Below the pieces are notes generated by a model, which saw only the letters and a program-made list of their open reading frames with translations, ran no database searches and had not been told where the DNA came from. The position numbers were made by a program, and so were the translations under genes. This document shows positions 25,310 to 37,315 of a DNA stretch of 64,000 bases, piece by piece. Source of the stretch: Datnioides undecimradiatus. Its lineage: Eukaryota > Chordata > Actinopteri > Lobotiformes > Datnioididae. The first letter of the stretch is position 1. Each line of letters starts with the position of its first letter. Location: contig WARS01002807.1 of assembly GCA_008933995.1 (NCBI GenBank), forward strand, positions 372,001-436,000. Direction: 5' to 3'.

Positions 25310-25530
25310 GTTATCCCAAAATACATTATGAAACAGATACATAACCAACAGCGAATTGTCTGCGCAGCCATAAAAAAGCATGCAAATTCTGTTTACCGCC
25401 AAGCGCTGAATAATTGATACGGCGATAAAACTATTTTCCTGCCGGAGTCATTTCGGCGGTTATGGCTGTTGTGCAGGCAACGGCGGAGCGTCTTGTTATT
25501 AATTGCCCGGTAATTGTGAGTGGCAACCTG
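25310..25530. other. Conserved-element-like block
   Basis: Non-coding sequence free of simple repeats, with long AT-rich words resembling developmental enhancer content: CATTATGAAACAGATAC, GCATGCAAAT (octamer-like) near 25378, GAATAATTGATAC near 25407, and TTATTAATTGCCCGGTAATTG near 25496. Conservation is guessed from texture only. Confidence 0.2.
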
Positions 25531-25795
25531 ATTGATTCACTCCGCTTCCTGCGAGAGCTGTCGGCGACGCACAGGCACCACCTGCGCGTCGTAGACAATC
25601 ACGCAAATTGGCGTGCACGCGCTCATTCGGCGGCACACACGCACACAGGCACACTTCCTCACACGCCTTTTCAGTGTTAAAAGTGTCTGCTACATAATTA
25701 GCCTAGTTTAGCGGTGTTAATAGGTTCCTCGGGGTCTAATATGTTCTGATAGAGAAAGGGGAAGATGTGCCAGCGATTGCAAAAAGGGAGGGGGA

Positions 25796-25798
<3 letters not shown>

Positions 25799-25832
<34 letters not shown>
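25799..25832. repeat. (GT)17 microsatellite
   Basis: Perfect 34-base array; a C-homopolymer follows about 65 bases downstream. Confidence 0.98.
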
Positions 25833-25833
<1 letters not shown>

Positions 25834-26212
25834 GTTGCGTGGAAATGCGTTCCAGCACTGCATTATGTCTTGGCGCACATGTGCGCGCTGCAGAGCCCCC
25901 CCCCCCCCGAGCCTGCTCCGTGACCCCGGGTCTCAACAGGTGCCGCGACCTTCTCACGTCAGACAGGAAATTGGCAACGCGCTCAAAGGTGCAAACAGGC
26001 CCCCGGTGAGGTTAGCGTGCGCTGCTCTCGGTGAGCGCTAACACATGGTGTTTAGCCGTTCGGAGGCAGGTGTGCTCACGGCGCAAGGAGGCGACTTAAT
26101 TGGCCGACAGAGTTCAAAGGTCAGGCCGGTTTGTCTTTTAACAGCAGCGTGGCTGTTCAGCTTGTTTTGCCGCCGAGGACCGAAGGATGTGGCGTGTTTG
26201 CTCCGCGTGCAC

Positions 26213-26232
26213 GTGTGTGTGTGTGTGTGTGT
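26213..26232. repeat. (GT)10 microsatellite
   Basis: Perfect 20-base array. Confidence 0.97.
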
Positions 26233-28531
26233 CGCTGTGTCGCCATGTTTCCCTGCGCTGAAACATGTCCCGTGACCCAGATACCACACAGAGGTTACCT
26301 AAAGCTGCGGCCCGTTCGCTTCAGCTCGTCGGCTCCCATCGTGCGTTTGCCTCTGATTTATTTCCGTTTTTCACACTTTTGGACGGCGCTCAAACGGCGC
26401 TCGTGCCCGTGGTCTTCCTGTCAGAGCGTCGGAGGTGCAACAAAGCAGACGTGCACTTCCTCATCAAAGACTTGGCATGGATGGTATTCAGATTACAGGA
26501 GCGAGCCCGGTCCCATTCACCCGCCCCCCCGCCCCAGCTCACTCCCACCGCTCCTGATCTCTGCAGGGGCAGCGAAGTGCGGCCTCGCTCTGATTGCTCT
26601 GACTTTGTCGATCGCAGCGTGCGTGCCACATTTGCGAGCGCGGGGCTCCACCGCTTGCTCAAAGGCATCCTGATTATAATCTCCGCCGTACATATGCACT
26701 GCGCCGCTCAGAAACGCGTGAAGGCACAGAAATAGAACAAAATTTAGTGTTTTTGACGAAATGGAAATCTGAAATGTAGCTTTAGCTAATGCTAATTCAT
26801 TGCTAAGAAGAAATGGTTTGAACCTGCAAAGCCGTCTGCAGCCTGCAGCCGCCAGCTGCGCCACACGTGAGCTCTAATGCATCCTCTCGCTGAGGACCCG
26901 TTGACTAAAAGATCTGGATTAGGTGAGCCTTGATTAGATTACATTAGATCATTGGATTAGATGAAATCAGAGACGCAGACACGCTAAAGCCTCTTGATCA
27001 AAGAGCTGCGGGGACGAACATCACTGTGAGCGACGAAACAGCTGCGACCGTGTAACGGGGGGGTGTGCAGAGGCTCCGAGGGCCTCCTGTGTGTCTTTGC
27101 GGTGGGTGAGATGCGTGGTGATATACAGCAGTGTGTGCCGTGGGAGCTCTGTGGCAGTGGCCAGCGTTAATGTGTTTATAGGTCGGACTGAAACGAGCCC
27201 AGCAGGGACTGTATGCGTCATTACCTTTTATTCCCCGCGTCAGTCTTTTTACAGCATTGTTCTCCCGGTTTCTCTCTCTCTCTCCTGGCGACGCTGCAGA
27301 ACGTCTGCCTCATTGTGATGCTTAAAATCGGGTTTTTCCTCATCAGGCGTCAGTAATCTTATCAAGCGTTGTCACCTTTAATCAAAGCCAGGCAGTAAAA
27401 GCACATGTTTCTTTAATTTTCTGATCAGATCTTGGAATTTTGTGATCTTAAAACCAGGGGAGTGAGTGAATCTTTGACCTTTTATGTGAAATAAACCCAT
27501 ATCTGGGCAGATGCATGGGAGGCTGTGTGCTAAAGTTGTGCACGGGTGGTGTGAGTCCATATCCATAAGTGACAACCTTCACCATCAGGTGCAAAGGGAA
27601 GGGGTCTTTGTCGTTTTGCCTTAACATAAAGATATTCCTACATCCTAATCTGTGATCAATCAAACAATAATTAATCTATCTGAAGAGCTGACAACCAGAT
27701 TTGGTCTGTTTGAGAGACAGGATGCTCTGCTAACATGAAAACGTCTCATTAAAGCCGCAGTGTATTGTATTATTAAATCAAATCGCCCAGTTCGACTGCT
27801 TCATTCGGCTCCGTGGAGCCTCTTTGGTGCCTTTCGGCTCGTTGTTTCGGTTTTCTTGCCTCTGCTTGTTGTTTGCCAGCAGGAGGCGACGCAGCGCGCC
27901 GGGCGAAGCTGGGGCGGTGGCCGGCGAACACAGTGGAGCGTGTAGCCGCTAACGGAGGACGGACACGACGGACAACAGCTTTTTACGCTGGACACCAGAG
28001 GATGTCGTGCGTGTTGAAGGGATTTGTCTTTCATACGTCATAAGTCCAGCCCCCTGTTTGCGATTCTTGTTATGCCGCTTTCCGTCACAGTAGATATTAA
28101 ATCGCTTCCCCTCTAATAATTTCTTTTTCGTCTTTGTGTGTCCCTCCGAGTAGCATGGCAACATAAATAACGAGTACTCGAAGTTCTGGGCAGATAATCC
28201 TTCCTCTTGTCGGAGCTGGCACTGGGAGTGCGACGGGGACTGATGGATGCAGGGGCAGCTTATTGGCAAGGACAGCTTGCATGCCAGCATCAACACCATA
28301 GTTGATCCCTGGATAATACGGTTGGATACTCACTCTTAGATGCCACATGCACGCACGCACGCACACACACGCACACACGCGGGAGGATAGACATGTGCAG
28401 CTGAACCACACTCGCTTACCCACATGCTGAAGCAGCATTTCAGCAGCAGCAGCGGTGCTCTTCATCTCCCTTTATTGGGACAGCTCTGCCTTTGGTTTTT
28501 CCTCTGAGACCACTTCCTGCAGCGCTGACTC

Positions 28532-28554
28532 TGTGTGTGTGTGTGTGTGTGTGT
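28532..28554. repeat. (TG)n microsatellite, 23 bases
   Basis: Perfect array flanked by CTCTG and CTGCG. Confidence 0.97.
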
Positions 28555-28779
28555 CTGCGTAAACGTGCACATGTTTAGTCTCATTTGAAACCATTTGAAA
28601 TCACAGCTCCTCCGCGTTAAGGCGGCCAGTTTGCCTCGTTTCAGCACACGCTTTGACTCGAAGTTTGTTGAGTCGGTGTTTGTGTGCTTGTTGCATAAGT
28701 CCCCCCCCTCACTGAATTACATTTGTTTACAGTGGAGCAGGCAATTTGTCGGTGTGTCTAACTGCATGTGAGGGAGACC

Positions 28780-28990
28780 GACTCAGCTATCTGTGTCTAA
28801 TGAATTTCCTCCTACAGAACTAATGTCATTAAGGACAGGTAGGGATGAGGCTAATGCAATCAAATCCTCGCAGTAATTATAACTCTCCCCAGCCGGGCCC
28901 GGGTACGCCACGCCGATGAAAAGAAGCAGCTCATTAGGAGCGCTTGTAAGCGGCGCGGCGTCGGCTTCGACGAAGGCGCCTGTCATCAGG
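28780..28990. other. Conserved-element-like block containing the 28818 candidate
   Basis: TAATGAATTTCC, TAATGTCATTAAGGAC, GGCTAATGCAATCAAATCC and GCAGTAATTATAAC are clustered homeobox-type words, followed by a CpG-rich 3' half. No simple repeats. The minus-strand open frame here is not credible as a gene. Confidence 0.2.
28818..28838 (+). other. Possible 21-base microexon
   Basis: TTTCCTCCTACAG ends at 28817 and CAG|GTAGGG follows 28838, leaving a 21-base segment divisible by three. Two of its three frames are open. It lies 7.9 kb upstream of the znf385 exon on the same strand, inside a block that looks constrained. AG...GT pairs at this spacing also arise by chance in 64 kb. Confidence 0.15.
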
Positions 28991-31900
28991 TAGATACGGC
29001 GAGAGGAAAACAGAGGAGCGCGAGATGAGTCGAATCCGGCAGCGCACGAAAGTCTGGCTGAAGGTTTTTAATTGGGCGGGACACATGAGGGAGAAGGTGT
29101 CAGCGTGGCTGGGAGACGTCTTGTCGCCTCGTTGTCTGTGAAATGTGTGTTTTGCGGCGTGTGCGTGCCGCTGTCTGACCGGTTGTGTGTGTCAAAAGAC
29201 AGAAAGCTCATTATTTATTATTCAAATGATGTAATTAAAAATATCTGTTATAGCTCAACAGAACGGTCTGATACAGGCAGTGTGATCAGTTTAATGCCGA
29301 CGACGTGCAGGTGACTGCGTCGCTGAGTTTGATCCCATTCATGCAAACAGAGCGGCTCTGATCGGCATTCTGCCAACAACGCTGCGTCAAATCCCATAAA
29401 ACTGAAACGGGTCGCTCGCGTGCACCTGCAGAGGATGTCACCTGAGCCTTCTGCAGCTTTACAGTGAGTTGCATCTCGTTGTTTCCCTGGTGCAACGGGC
29501 CAAAGTCGCTTAAAGGTTGCAAGATACAGAGCCATCACGCTGTGGGATGTGGATATGAGCAAGCAAGCGATTTGAGACGTCACGCGGCTTTCGGCGGCAC
29601 GTGACGTTTGGAGGAACGTGACTGAATGTCGGAAAGCGCGCGAGTCCGAACAAACGTGGAGAGCCACAGTGATTCACGGTGCGACGCCAGCCCCAGACGT
29701 GCTGATGCTAGCTAGCTAAACTGGTGAATCTTAGCTCTGTGGTGCTAAAAGTTGAAGATTGCGTATTTGTGGTTGAAATCGGTTAAACAGGAGCACAATA
29801 TGACCGGGGATGTGATGCAAAAGAACTAAAAAGCCGTTTTTCAGACTTTAAAAGCTGATGATTTGTCAGTTTTGTTCCCGACTTGTTCCCGCTGTCCTCA
29901 GGTGGCCAGAGAAACCACTTGCTGCAGGTTTGAATTACACATCAATGTCCTTTTTAAGTAAAGAACAGCAGCTCTCACATCCTGCAGGCTATTTTATTAA
30001 AGTAAACAAAACCCCCCACATCCTTTAATAAGATCATTTTTGAAATGTAACGTCTTAAGCCTGCGAGCGGAGGCTGTCAGCTGAGTTTGAGCTGTAATAG
30101 CGTCACCGCGACGTGTGTGTGACGGATTTAAAGCCGAGCTTGTTCGGCGATGTGTTGCTGGAAAAGACGAGCGTGACTGTAACAGCGTCAGGACGGCGAG
30201 GGCCCCTTTCCCGCTGAGGTGTCTGAATCTGTTTAGGTCGCCCCCGTCTAAGCAGTGCTCGGTCGGATTCCTCAGCTGCCGCGTGAGGTAACGTCTGCGG
30301 CGCGCGCCGTCCCCGCCGTGAGAAGATGCCGGCTGATTCACTGTGGCGTGCGCTTCTTTACTCAAAGAGCTCCAATCATCTTCCCACTGTAAAGCATATC
30401 AGAGGACTAACACGTTAACGCAGCAGGAGGAGTGCACGCGGGGGTTTGTTTTGTCTTTGTGGGACGCCGGTGTGCAGGAATGTGCAAGTAGAAAGGGAAG
30501 ATCTTTGATGATGCACCTGCGCCCAACTCCCTCCACTCTTCTGTCCTGAAGGCAGTCTGTTTCCTCCTCTCTCCATCACTCATGCTACCCAGGCTGCAGT
30601 TGCCCCGCCGTTGTCTGCAGAGCGCATGCGATATCTGTTTGTCGCACGAGCTGTGAGGGGAAATTACACGGGTTTTGTCAGCCGATGGAGGCGCATCCTT
30701 CTTACTTGGCGTGCGTTATCATTTTTTACATATGCAGGAGCAGCAAAAAACGAAAAACCCCATCAGCTCTTCCTGCAGTCAGGCCCGGATTAATCCTCAG
30801 ACACTTCTCATCTGTGTCTCCGCGCTGTAAATGCATGGTTTAAATGCGAGAAGCGCTGCTGCAAACACTTTCACAGCAGTCGTTTAAAGGAAAAGTGAGT
30901 GACGGCGAAGGTTCTGCCAGTCAGTGCCAGTAATCCCGGGCGATTCTCTGAGCCGTGCACGTTTAAACCGGCGGTGGCAAACGTCCTTGATGCTATTTCT
31001 GAATCCGGTCGTCAGAGAGCCTCAGCGTATGCCAAGCGTACCTCGACCAACAGATGCCTCCCTGGGATAAAGACGACAACACGAGGAAATTAATTGGCTG
31101 GGAAAACACTTACACTGACCACGTAAACCTCGCAACTGCCTCGATATTGTGCCCGTTGTTTGCTGAATCAGGCAGAAGCTGATGAGGTTACAAGCTCTGG
31201 CTGATTGTAAAGTGTCTTAGACAGGACTTTGCATCTGGCATCTTCTGCGTGTGTGCAGCTAGTCTACTGCGCATTGTTTGTGTGCACGTTGTAACTGTGG
31301 CTGAACCCCGGGGTCGGCCCGCGTCTAAGTATATCTCGTGCCATATGGAACCGCTCCCAGCGCCTGTGGTTACTCCCGTTGGGCAGTTCCCTCGGGTTGA
31401 GTTTGCGGTGAAACGCGAACAAGGCGAGTACGGGCCCCGTCTCTTCCTGCGCGGGCTAACTTTAGCGCGCTCGGAGGCAGACGCGTGTTTGAACAGTAGT
31501 GCAAAAACTGGACTGCTCCGTCTTTTGTGGTGGAGACATGAATGGGGCCACACTGGACAGAGCCGGCGTGTTCGGCGCGGCGGTTGTGCGCCTTCTGCAA
31601 ATTGCAAAACCCCGAAACCGATTTCTTGGCGGCACGAGCGCAGGAAGAGAAGTCGATTTTGATGAGATACTAAAGAATCTTTGAAATACAGATGTCGAGA
31701 TAGAGACATAAAGATGTTTCATCCTTCGTCTGAAACATCATACTGACTGCTGTACCAGACTTCCATTCATCCGATCACTCATACATATATGCCTATTAAA
31801 TCATTATCAGAGTTCAATGAAAGTTACATATTCTCCATCTATTTCTGATTTCGCCAGACGGCAGCATGCATACGGTTGCGTGCTGATGAGCAGATGTCTC

Positions 31901-34900
31901 GTCCTCCTTTTATAGGCGCCCTCTTAAATAACTCTATAAGGCTCCGTTCGTACGGTCCCTTTCAGCGTCGCTCTGTCGAGTACCACTTCAACTTAAACGC
32001 TGAGCAGGAAGTTCAAAGAAGGAGATTAAACTGCGCTGCAGAGAAAACACAGCCAGAAGACGAGGGCGTTCGACGTATACCGCGCGGTTTGTCACATCAA
32101 AAGAGAGTCTGCAGTTTGGTGCCATGTGCGAAGGCCCGCGGTCCATAGTGGCGCTCGCAAATTGTGTTTTCCTTCATCCTTGGCAACCGCATCAATATGC
32201 AATTGTGCATGTGCTTTCACGCAGCGAGAGGAGAGAGTCTGTGAAAGCATCCGGCGCGCATTAATAGCTGTTCCCACGGGGGCTGCACGTTAGAGATGTG
32301 GAAATGTATCTGTCTGAGGACAAGTAAAGAAGTGAGGGATGAAGAACACAGTCACTGGGGGGGGGGGGGTGCTGTATGTGACTGCCTGTTGACTGAGTGC
32401 CTTAGCCTGGAAGAGGAAAACAGCATCAAGAGGTTGAAAGGCAAATTCACAGTCATCCGGGAGGTGATGAAGCTGCGCCGCCCAGCTGGAGTCATTTGAC
32501 CTTGGACACGGTCTCTGCGCCGGAGGCGGACACTTAACCTAAACGCCCGTGTTCATCTGCTCAGCTGCAGGATAAGAGCAACCAATAGATCTCCATGCAA
32601 ACAGGGAGCGAGTGTCGCGTACTATACATTTCAAAATCCGAGCTGCGGCCGTGCCAGCGGGAAGCTCTAGAGACGGCGTCCTTGGCCGGTCGTTCAGTCT
32701 GTTGATCCAACACTTTTATCCTCGGCGCACAACACTGTGGATGAATAGACAGCTCGGAAGCTAATGACTGAGTCACCTCGGCCTGATTGAGCGCCGCTTC
32801 TGTCGCCTGAGATGAAACAAGCAGTGCAACAGTTGCGCGGCACCTGTAAATAATTATGACACCGTGCTTTTGGTTTGCACTGGATGTTGAGGGAAAGACG
32901 GCGGTTTGGGAGACGTTAGCAGCATGTTAGCTGCAAACGGGGACAGGTGCATCCTGTGTTTGCACATGCAGAGGTTACCGATACCGGTGCATGCGTAATT
33001 GGCGCCCTGACACTGGTTGTGTAGGTTTGTTAGCTGCAGTAAGCTGCTCTTTCTTTATTAGCCAGGTTCCTTAATCAGAAGTCGCCCCTCTCTGCCGCCC
33101 GCCTCCCTCTCTGCTCTAAATTCTTCCTCTTTCATCTTCGCTAATACCCTCCGTCCAAGTGCGTGCGCTAACCTGCACTGGCGCGCACATATGCATGCAA
33201 TACCGCCTCGGTGATAGGATCAGAGTATAAATTCCCCCCCGGTGAAACCTTTTTTTTGCGCCGCACACAAGCAAACGCAGCAGCACACGAGTAAACACGC
33301 ACTGTGAACAAACGCCCTCCCCTGCACGCCGCCAAAGAGCTGCTGCAAACAAAGATTAGAGAAAACACATCAATTTATGTGCCACTGCTTTTTATTTACT
33401 CCCGGGCTCGGGCTCGGGGTGACGGGGGCCGCAAACACTCGCTCCCGGCGTTCGACACCCAAGCGCCGGCCTCCCCGTCGTCAAAAGCGTCTTTTTGCAC
33501 TGATGCCCGTGTAATTACGCTCATTAGAGGAGCCGCAGCCTGGACTTTGCATAATCAACGCTGATACACTGGACACAAAGACGCGCAACTTGAAAGACCC
33601 CGGGACCCGCTCTGCAGTCGCAGCCGTGACAATACGGCGCTGATGACAGTAATGATACTTTGATAATGCCAATTATGCAAACGCCGCCGTGCTCCCGTCG
33701 CTAATCACCCCCCCCCACACACACACACACTTTTCCACGTGCGTCTCTTTCTGCCCTCAGCTCTGGTTGATTGTCAGGAAAATCGCGATCCTCACCCGGC
33801 TGATACGCACGTGTTCGCATCCCTCACTGTCAAACCTGCTTAATGGTGAGGAATGCTAACCGCGCAGCCAGTTGTGCGTCCAGCTATTCGGCCTCCTCTC
33901 ACTTCCTTTCCCCCGTTTCCTTCGCGCATGTGTATCTGTTCATCTCCTCTGAGGCAGCGCCATGCAGAATATGTATGTGTGCGCGCTCCGGCTGCCGCTC
34001 CGCTTGTTCGCCTGATTGGATTTCGCCTTTTTTGTTTGTTTGTATTGGTGAGGTCAGTCCGTGCGCTCCGGGCAGCAGAGGGTGAATTTGCTCTGAATGC
34101 CTCTGTTCATTTCTGCGTGTTTGCCGAATCGCCCCCCCCCCTCGCTTTGTTTACAGAAGGGGGGCGACTTATGTTTGCGACCGCGCCCGTGACTGCACAC
34201 ATTCATGTTGGCCTGCACCCGTTGTCGGTGTCCCCCTCTCATCAGTGTGATTGAGGAGCTGCTGACATGCCTGCAGCGTTTGCCCTGGTCCATCTGGAGG
34301 CCGGTTTTTGGCCTGCACCAGGATGAACCCACCCCCACACCCCCGGCCCCAGGGCCAACTGTGGCCACAGTGGATGGGTGGGGGCGCTCGCAGCGGTGGG
34401 CCCGCGGTTTGAGCTGGGGAACGTGCCACAGTATTTCAGGATCAGTGAGCAGCAGACACAAGATCATAAATAGAGTTTTTATTGCCGAGCTGCTACGCCG
34501 GGTGAGCCTGGGCCTTTCAGCAAGATCACAGCGGTGATTGATGGTTCCCATGTGCCGGGGGAGGAGGTGCAGGCTGAGGGCCGCATCAGACAGCGGAAAC
34601 AGCGGACATGGCAAGGCTGGCAGAGCCTCGTGCCCTCCGTCTCCTCCCCCAGGGTTACCCCCTGACAATCTCCTGTCCACAGATCTGTGCGTGCAGACAC
34701 AGCGTGGACCCTTGTCTCGCACAGCTTCTACCTAAAGCTGGAAAAGGATTATTCACGACTAAACAAGCAACAGCTGACGTTACAAAAAACAGACTTAAGT
34801 GTAATTTAGTGGGAGTCTGACGCTCTAAACGTCCCCTCATCGGGAATGTGTTGCATCACATTCGATTGTCAAGTCAGCAAAGACGCCACCAAGTGTCCTC

Positions 34901-35599
34901 AGAACATTTCCAGTGTGAGACTGTAAAAACAGGTTGATGCGCTCAAAGCGTGTGTCCTGCGGAGCCTTTTTTAAAAGTTAAGATGCGTTTAAGTCTGTGT
35001 TTTAAAATAAAAAAGGAAAAGAATCGACCTCAAATAACACAGTGAGTGTTTAAAGCACTTCAAGTCTTCCTGTAGCTCTTGCGCAGCGCAGCTCTCGTTC
35101 AAAATGCAGACGGCGTCGCGGGTAAAAACGCTTTCCCGCGTGCACTCGGGCCCTGTTTCTGCATAAATACCCAGCGCATCACTGAGGTGAGCTTTACCTG
35201 CAGGAAAACACAATCGCTGTCTGCACCCAAAGCTCAGAAACCCGCACGCCGTTTGGCTTTTATCCCTGAGATCGTCTGTTGCGTGCCGGCGTTTGAGAGA
35301 CGCCCCTCAGCGGCTGCGGCGACGCTGCATGTTGCGTCCTGCAGGTCCTCGCAGAGGGTTTTGTTTTTACTACTGTGCTAATTTGGGGCGGCCAGCGGAG
35401 CAGTTTGGCAGGAGTGCGTGGGGAGGTTGCGTGGTTGAGGACCACAGAGAGTTGTTTTCATTCGGTGCCAGAGCGCCGCGCTGCTCAGAGCTTTTGAGAA
35501 AACATCTGATGGAGCCTCTTGAGTGCTCCCAGATTGGCAACGTGAATAGCAGCTTTCATGGAGGCTGCTCGCCCTAATGTGTTTTTGAGCGGCTGTGTT

Positions 35600-35623
35600 T
35601 GTGTGTGTGTGTGTGTGTGTGTG
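35600..35623. repeat. (TG)12 microsatellite
   Basis: Perfect array 1.1 kb before the znf385 exon; a second one follows within 70 bases. Confidence 0.97.
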
Positions 35624-35687
35624 CGCCTGCGTTTTTTCACACATGTAGGCATGCATGCATCATAGACTCCACTTTACTTTGGTCTGC

Positions 35688-35712
35688 GTGTGTGTGTGTG
35701 TGTGTGTGTGTG
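35688..35712. repeat. (GT)n microsatellite, 25 bases
   Basis: Perfect array; ATGCATGCAT lies between this and the preceding array. Confidence 0.97.
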
Positions 35713-36669
35713 AGCGGTTTGGGTGTTTACGTAAATACCTGGAGGCGGAGGCAGAGAGCCGGCAGCAGAAATGCACAGCTGGGTGTATTTCAGGGAAGGT
35801 GATGTCTCAATCCCTTCACAGAGCTGCTGTAGACCTACCTTTTCATTTATTTATAGAGGCAGTAGCTGCATATGAGACAAACAGCGCTTCTCTCTGACTG
35901 CGAATCCTGGGGAGGCTTCTTCTCGGGCCACTTCCTCCAGAAACCGGGGGTCTTCATCGTGCAGACGCCTTGTTTTTAAGATAGTTTGCTTTCCTGTTAA
36001 CACCACTTCTTAAAGGTTAGTTGCACAACCTGTACGTTTGTGCATTTGATGCAGTTGTGTCCGTTGATGTCATCAAACACCATCAGCGCCGCTTCATCAC
36101 CCCTGGACTCCCAGTTGCCGATCTGATCCGGGCTGGCATCCTCCACGGTTTTGGCTTGCAGGCGCTCGCAGGCAGCAAGCATGCTCAGAGTTGTCACAAG
36201 TGAAGCAGCTTGACAGAGGGGGGCCTCACCGGTCCTCAGAGAGCCACACTACAGCACTCTGTCTCCCCCAAGTGGTGCATCGTTGCACCCCAGGACCACC
36301 ACAGCCTGGACTTTGCACTGAACGGTGCACGTTTGTGCCCAGTCTGCCTTCGTGAGTGTGCGCGGTGCAGGTGTCACTGTGCTGACAAGCAGGACTTACA
36401 TCAGACAAGAACGGGGTCAGATCCCACACACTCCTCCACACAGCTTCAGGAACCAGGGGTGTTTGAACCTGTGTGTTCTCGGGTTTTAACAGGCCGGCTG
36501 TGTACGACGAAACCTCCATCCATCAGACACACGGCCTCAGTCTGTGCCATGCTGTGCTGCACATGCTAACGCCGAGGCGCTTCAGAAATCAGAGCGTGCA
36601 CTCTGGGATGAAACATGTTTGTGCGTGACGCGGTCTGACCCCTGAGCTGCGACGTGACCCTCCGAGCGC

Positions 36670-36714
36670 CACCCTGCTTTCACATTTACCCTCTCCTCTT
36701 CTTCCATCGCAGGT
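36670..36714 (+). other. Splice acceptor and 2-base exon leader of the znf385 exon
   Basis: A pyrimidine-rich run (CTTT...CTCTCCTCTTCTTCC) leads into CAG at 36710-36712, and the exon adds only GT before the ATG. In the spliced mRNA the Kozak -3 base would come from the preceding exon, so the strength of this start depends on an exon not seen here. If the preceding exon is coding, the methionine would be internal and the codon before it would end in GT. Confidence 0.8.
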
Positions 36715-37042
36715 ATGAAGCGTCCGTTCAGCCCGTCAGCTCTGCAGAACGCCGAGCTGGACAGGAGGGGGTTCGGCGCCGGGCTGGGAGCGCAGATGGA
36801 CGGCGAGCCTTGCTGCGACACCCAGGACGAGGGTGCAGTACCAGAGGAGCAGTCACCGGGGGGCGCCCTGCCGTCTGCGCTCCACAGGCCCAAAAGGGAG
36901 AGAAAGCAGCGGAGCTACACGCTGTGTGAGGTCTGCAACATCCAGCTCAACTCGGCCGCGCAGGCCCAGATCCACTACAACGGCAAGTCCCACCAGAAGA
37001 GGCTCAAGCAGATCAGCAATGGCAAGATGTCGAGCAACACAG
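36715..37042 (+). CDS. ZNF385-family zinc finger protein, 5' coding exon (partial gene)
   Basis: This exon encodes the start of a ZNF385-family protein. The family consists of nuclear/cytoplasmic zinc-finger proteins with several widely spaced U1/matrin-like fingers; ZNF385A and ZNF385B have been linked to RNA binding and p53-dependent responses. Seen here: acceptor CAG at 36710-36712 behind a long pyrimidine tract, exon start at 36713, ATG at 36715 and donor AG|GTAGGC after 37042 (phase 1). The 109 encoded residues begin MKRPFSPSAL, followed by an acidic, Pro/Gly-rich segment (about 29-57), a basic stretch RPKRERKQR (58-66) that could act as a nuclear signal, and one finger with Cys71, Cys74, His87 and His93 in a C-x2-C-x12-H-x5-H pattern. 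The core CEVCNIQLNSAAQAQ is the family signature of the extra N-terminal finger in long isoforms. The remaining fingers must lie on exons outside this window. An acceptor two bases before the ATG means at least one upstream exon, probably 5' UTR. Family is certain; I cannot choose between paralogues B, C and D from memory. Confidence 0.93.
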
Positions 37043-37067
37043 GTAGGCCTGCGGTGCTGCTACGGGG
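37043..37067 (+). other. znf385 splice donor and start of the following intron
   Basis: GTAGGC follows the exon end AACACAG. The frame stays open past the donor through the GCC tract to a stop ending at 37155, so a retained intron would add about 37 residues including nine consecutive prolines. I see no further ZNF385 finger signature between here and the window end, so this intron is at least 27 kb if the gene continues. Confidence 0.8.
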
Positions 37068-37094
37068 GCCGCCGCCGCCGCCGCCGCCGCCGCC
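37068..37094 (+). repeat. (GCC)9 triplet repeat just inside the intron
   Basis: Nine perfect GCC units begin 26 bases after the donor and are followed by GC. In the exon's reading frame they are read as CCG, giving polyproline. GC-rich triplet tracts of this type vary in length and can form RNA structure near a 5' splice site; any splicing effect is inference. Confidence 0.95.
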
Positions 37095-37278
37095 GCTTGC
37101 TTATTGTTGCAAAATCAGACACAAGTGGTGCAGATTGGACAAAGTATCTGTTTAGCGCATTAACACGCCGCTCACAGTCCGCTGTCACCAGCCTCCGTGT
37201 GCTCTAGCATTCAATAGAAGTTAAACAAATTGGATTGTATTTGCTGAAATGTGTTCAGACAGAGCCTCGAGCCGACGA

Positions 37279-37282
<4 letters not shown>

Positions 37283-37313
<31 letters not shown>
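37283..37313. repeat. (CA)n microsatellite, 31 bases
   Basis: Perfect array in the first 300 bases of the znf385 intron. CA repeats near a 5' splice site can bind hnRNP L; relevance here is inference. Confidence 0.98.

Positions 37314-37315
<2 letters not shown>

Larger units (their letters stand above)
22990..36669. other. Non-coding stretch upstream of the znf385 exon
   Basis: CpG-rich patches at about 24240-24620, 31300-31600 and 33380-33520, homopolymers G10 at 24272-24281 and G13 at 32357-32369, and the blocks at 25.3 and 28.8 kb. If the promoter-like cluster at 22.7-23.0 kb serves znf385, this stretch would be its first intron; that is untested. Confidence 0.6.

Noticed and set aside
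27876-27887. CTCF-like core CCAGCAGGAGGC
   Set aside because: One mismatch to the core and a 12-base match is expected by chance in 64 kb.
34054-34722. 222-codon minus-strand open frame
   Set aside because: Composition (His, Arg, Cys, Gly) is typical of a shadow in CpG-rich DNA, and other frames are equally open. No domain.
35997-36197. Minus-strand open frame of 66 codons with fairly protein-like composition
   Set aside because: Flanks give no convincing acceptor or donor on that strand and no family is recognised; too short to support.
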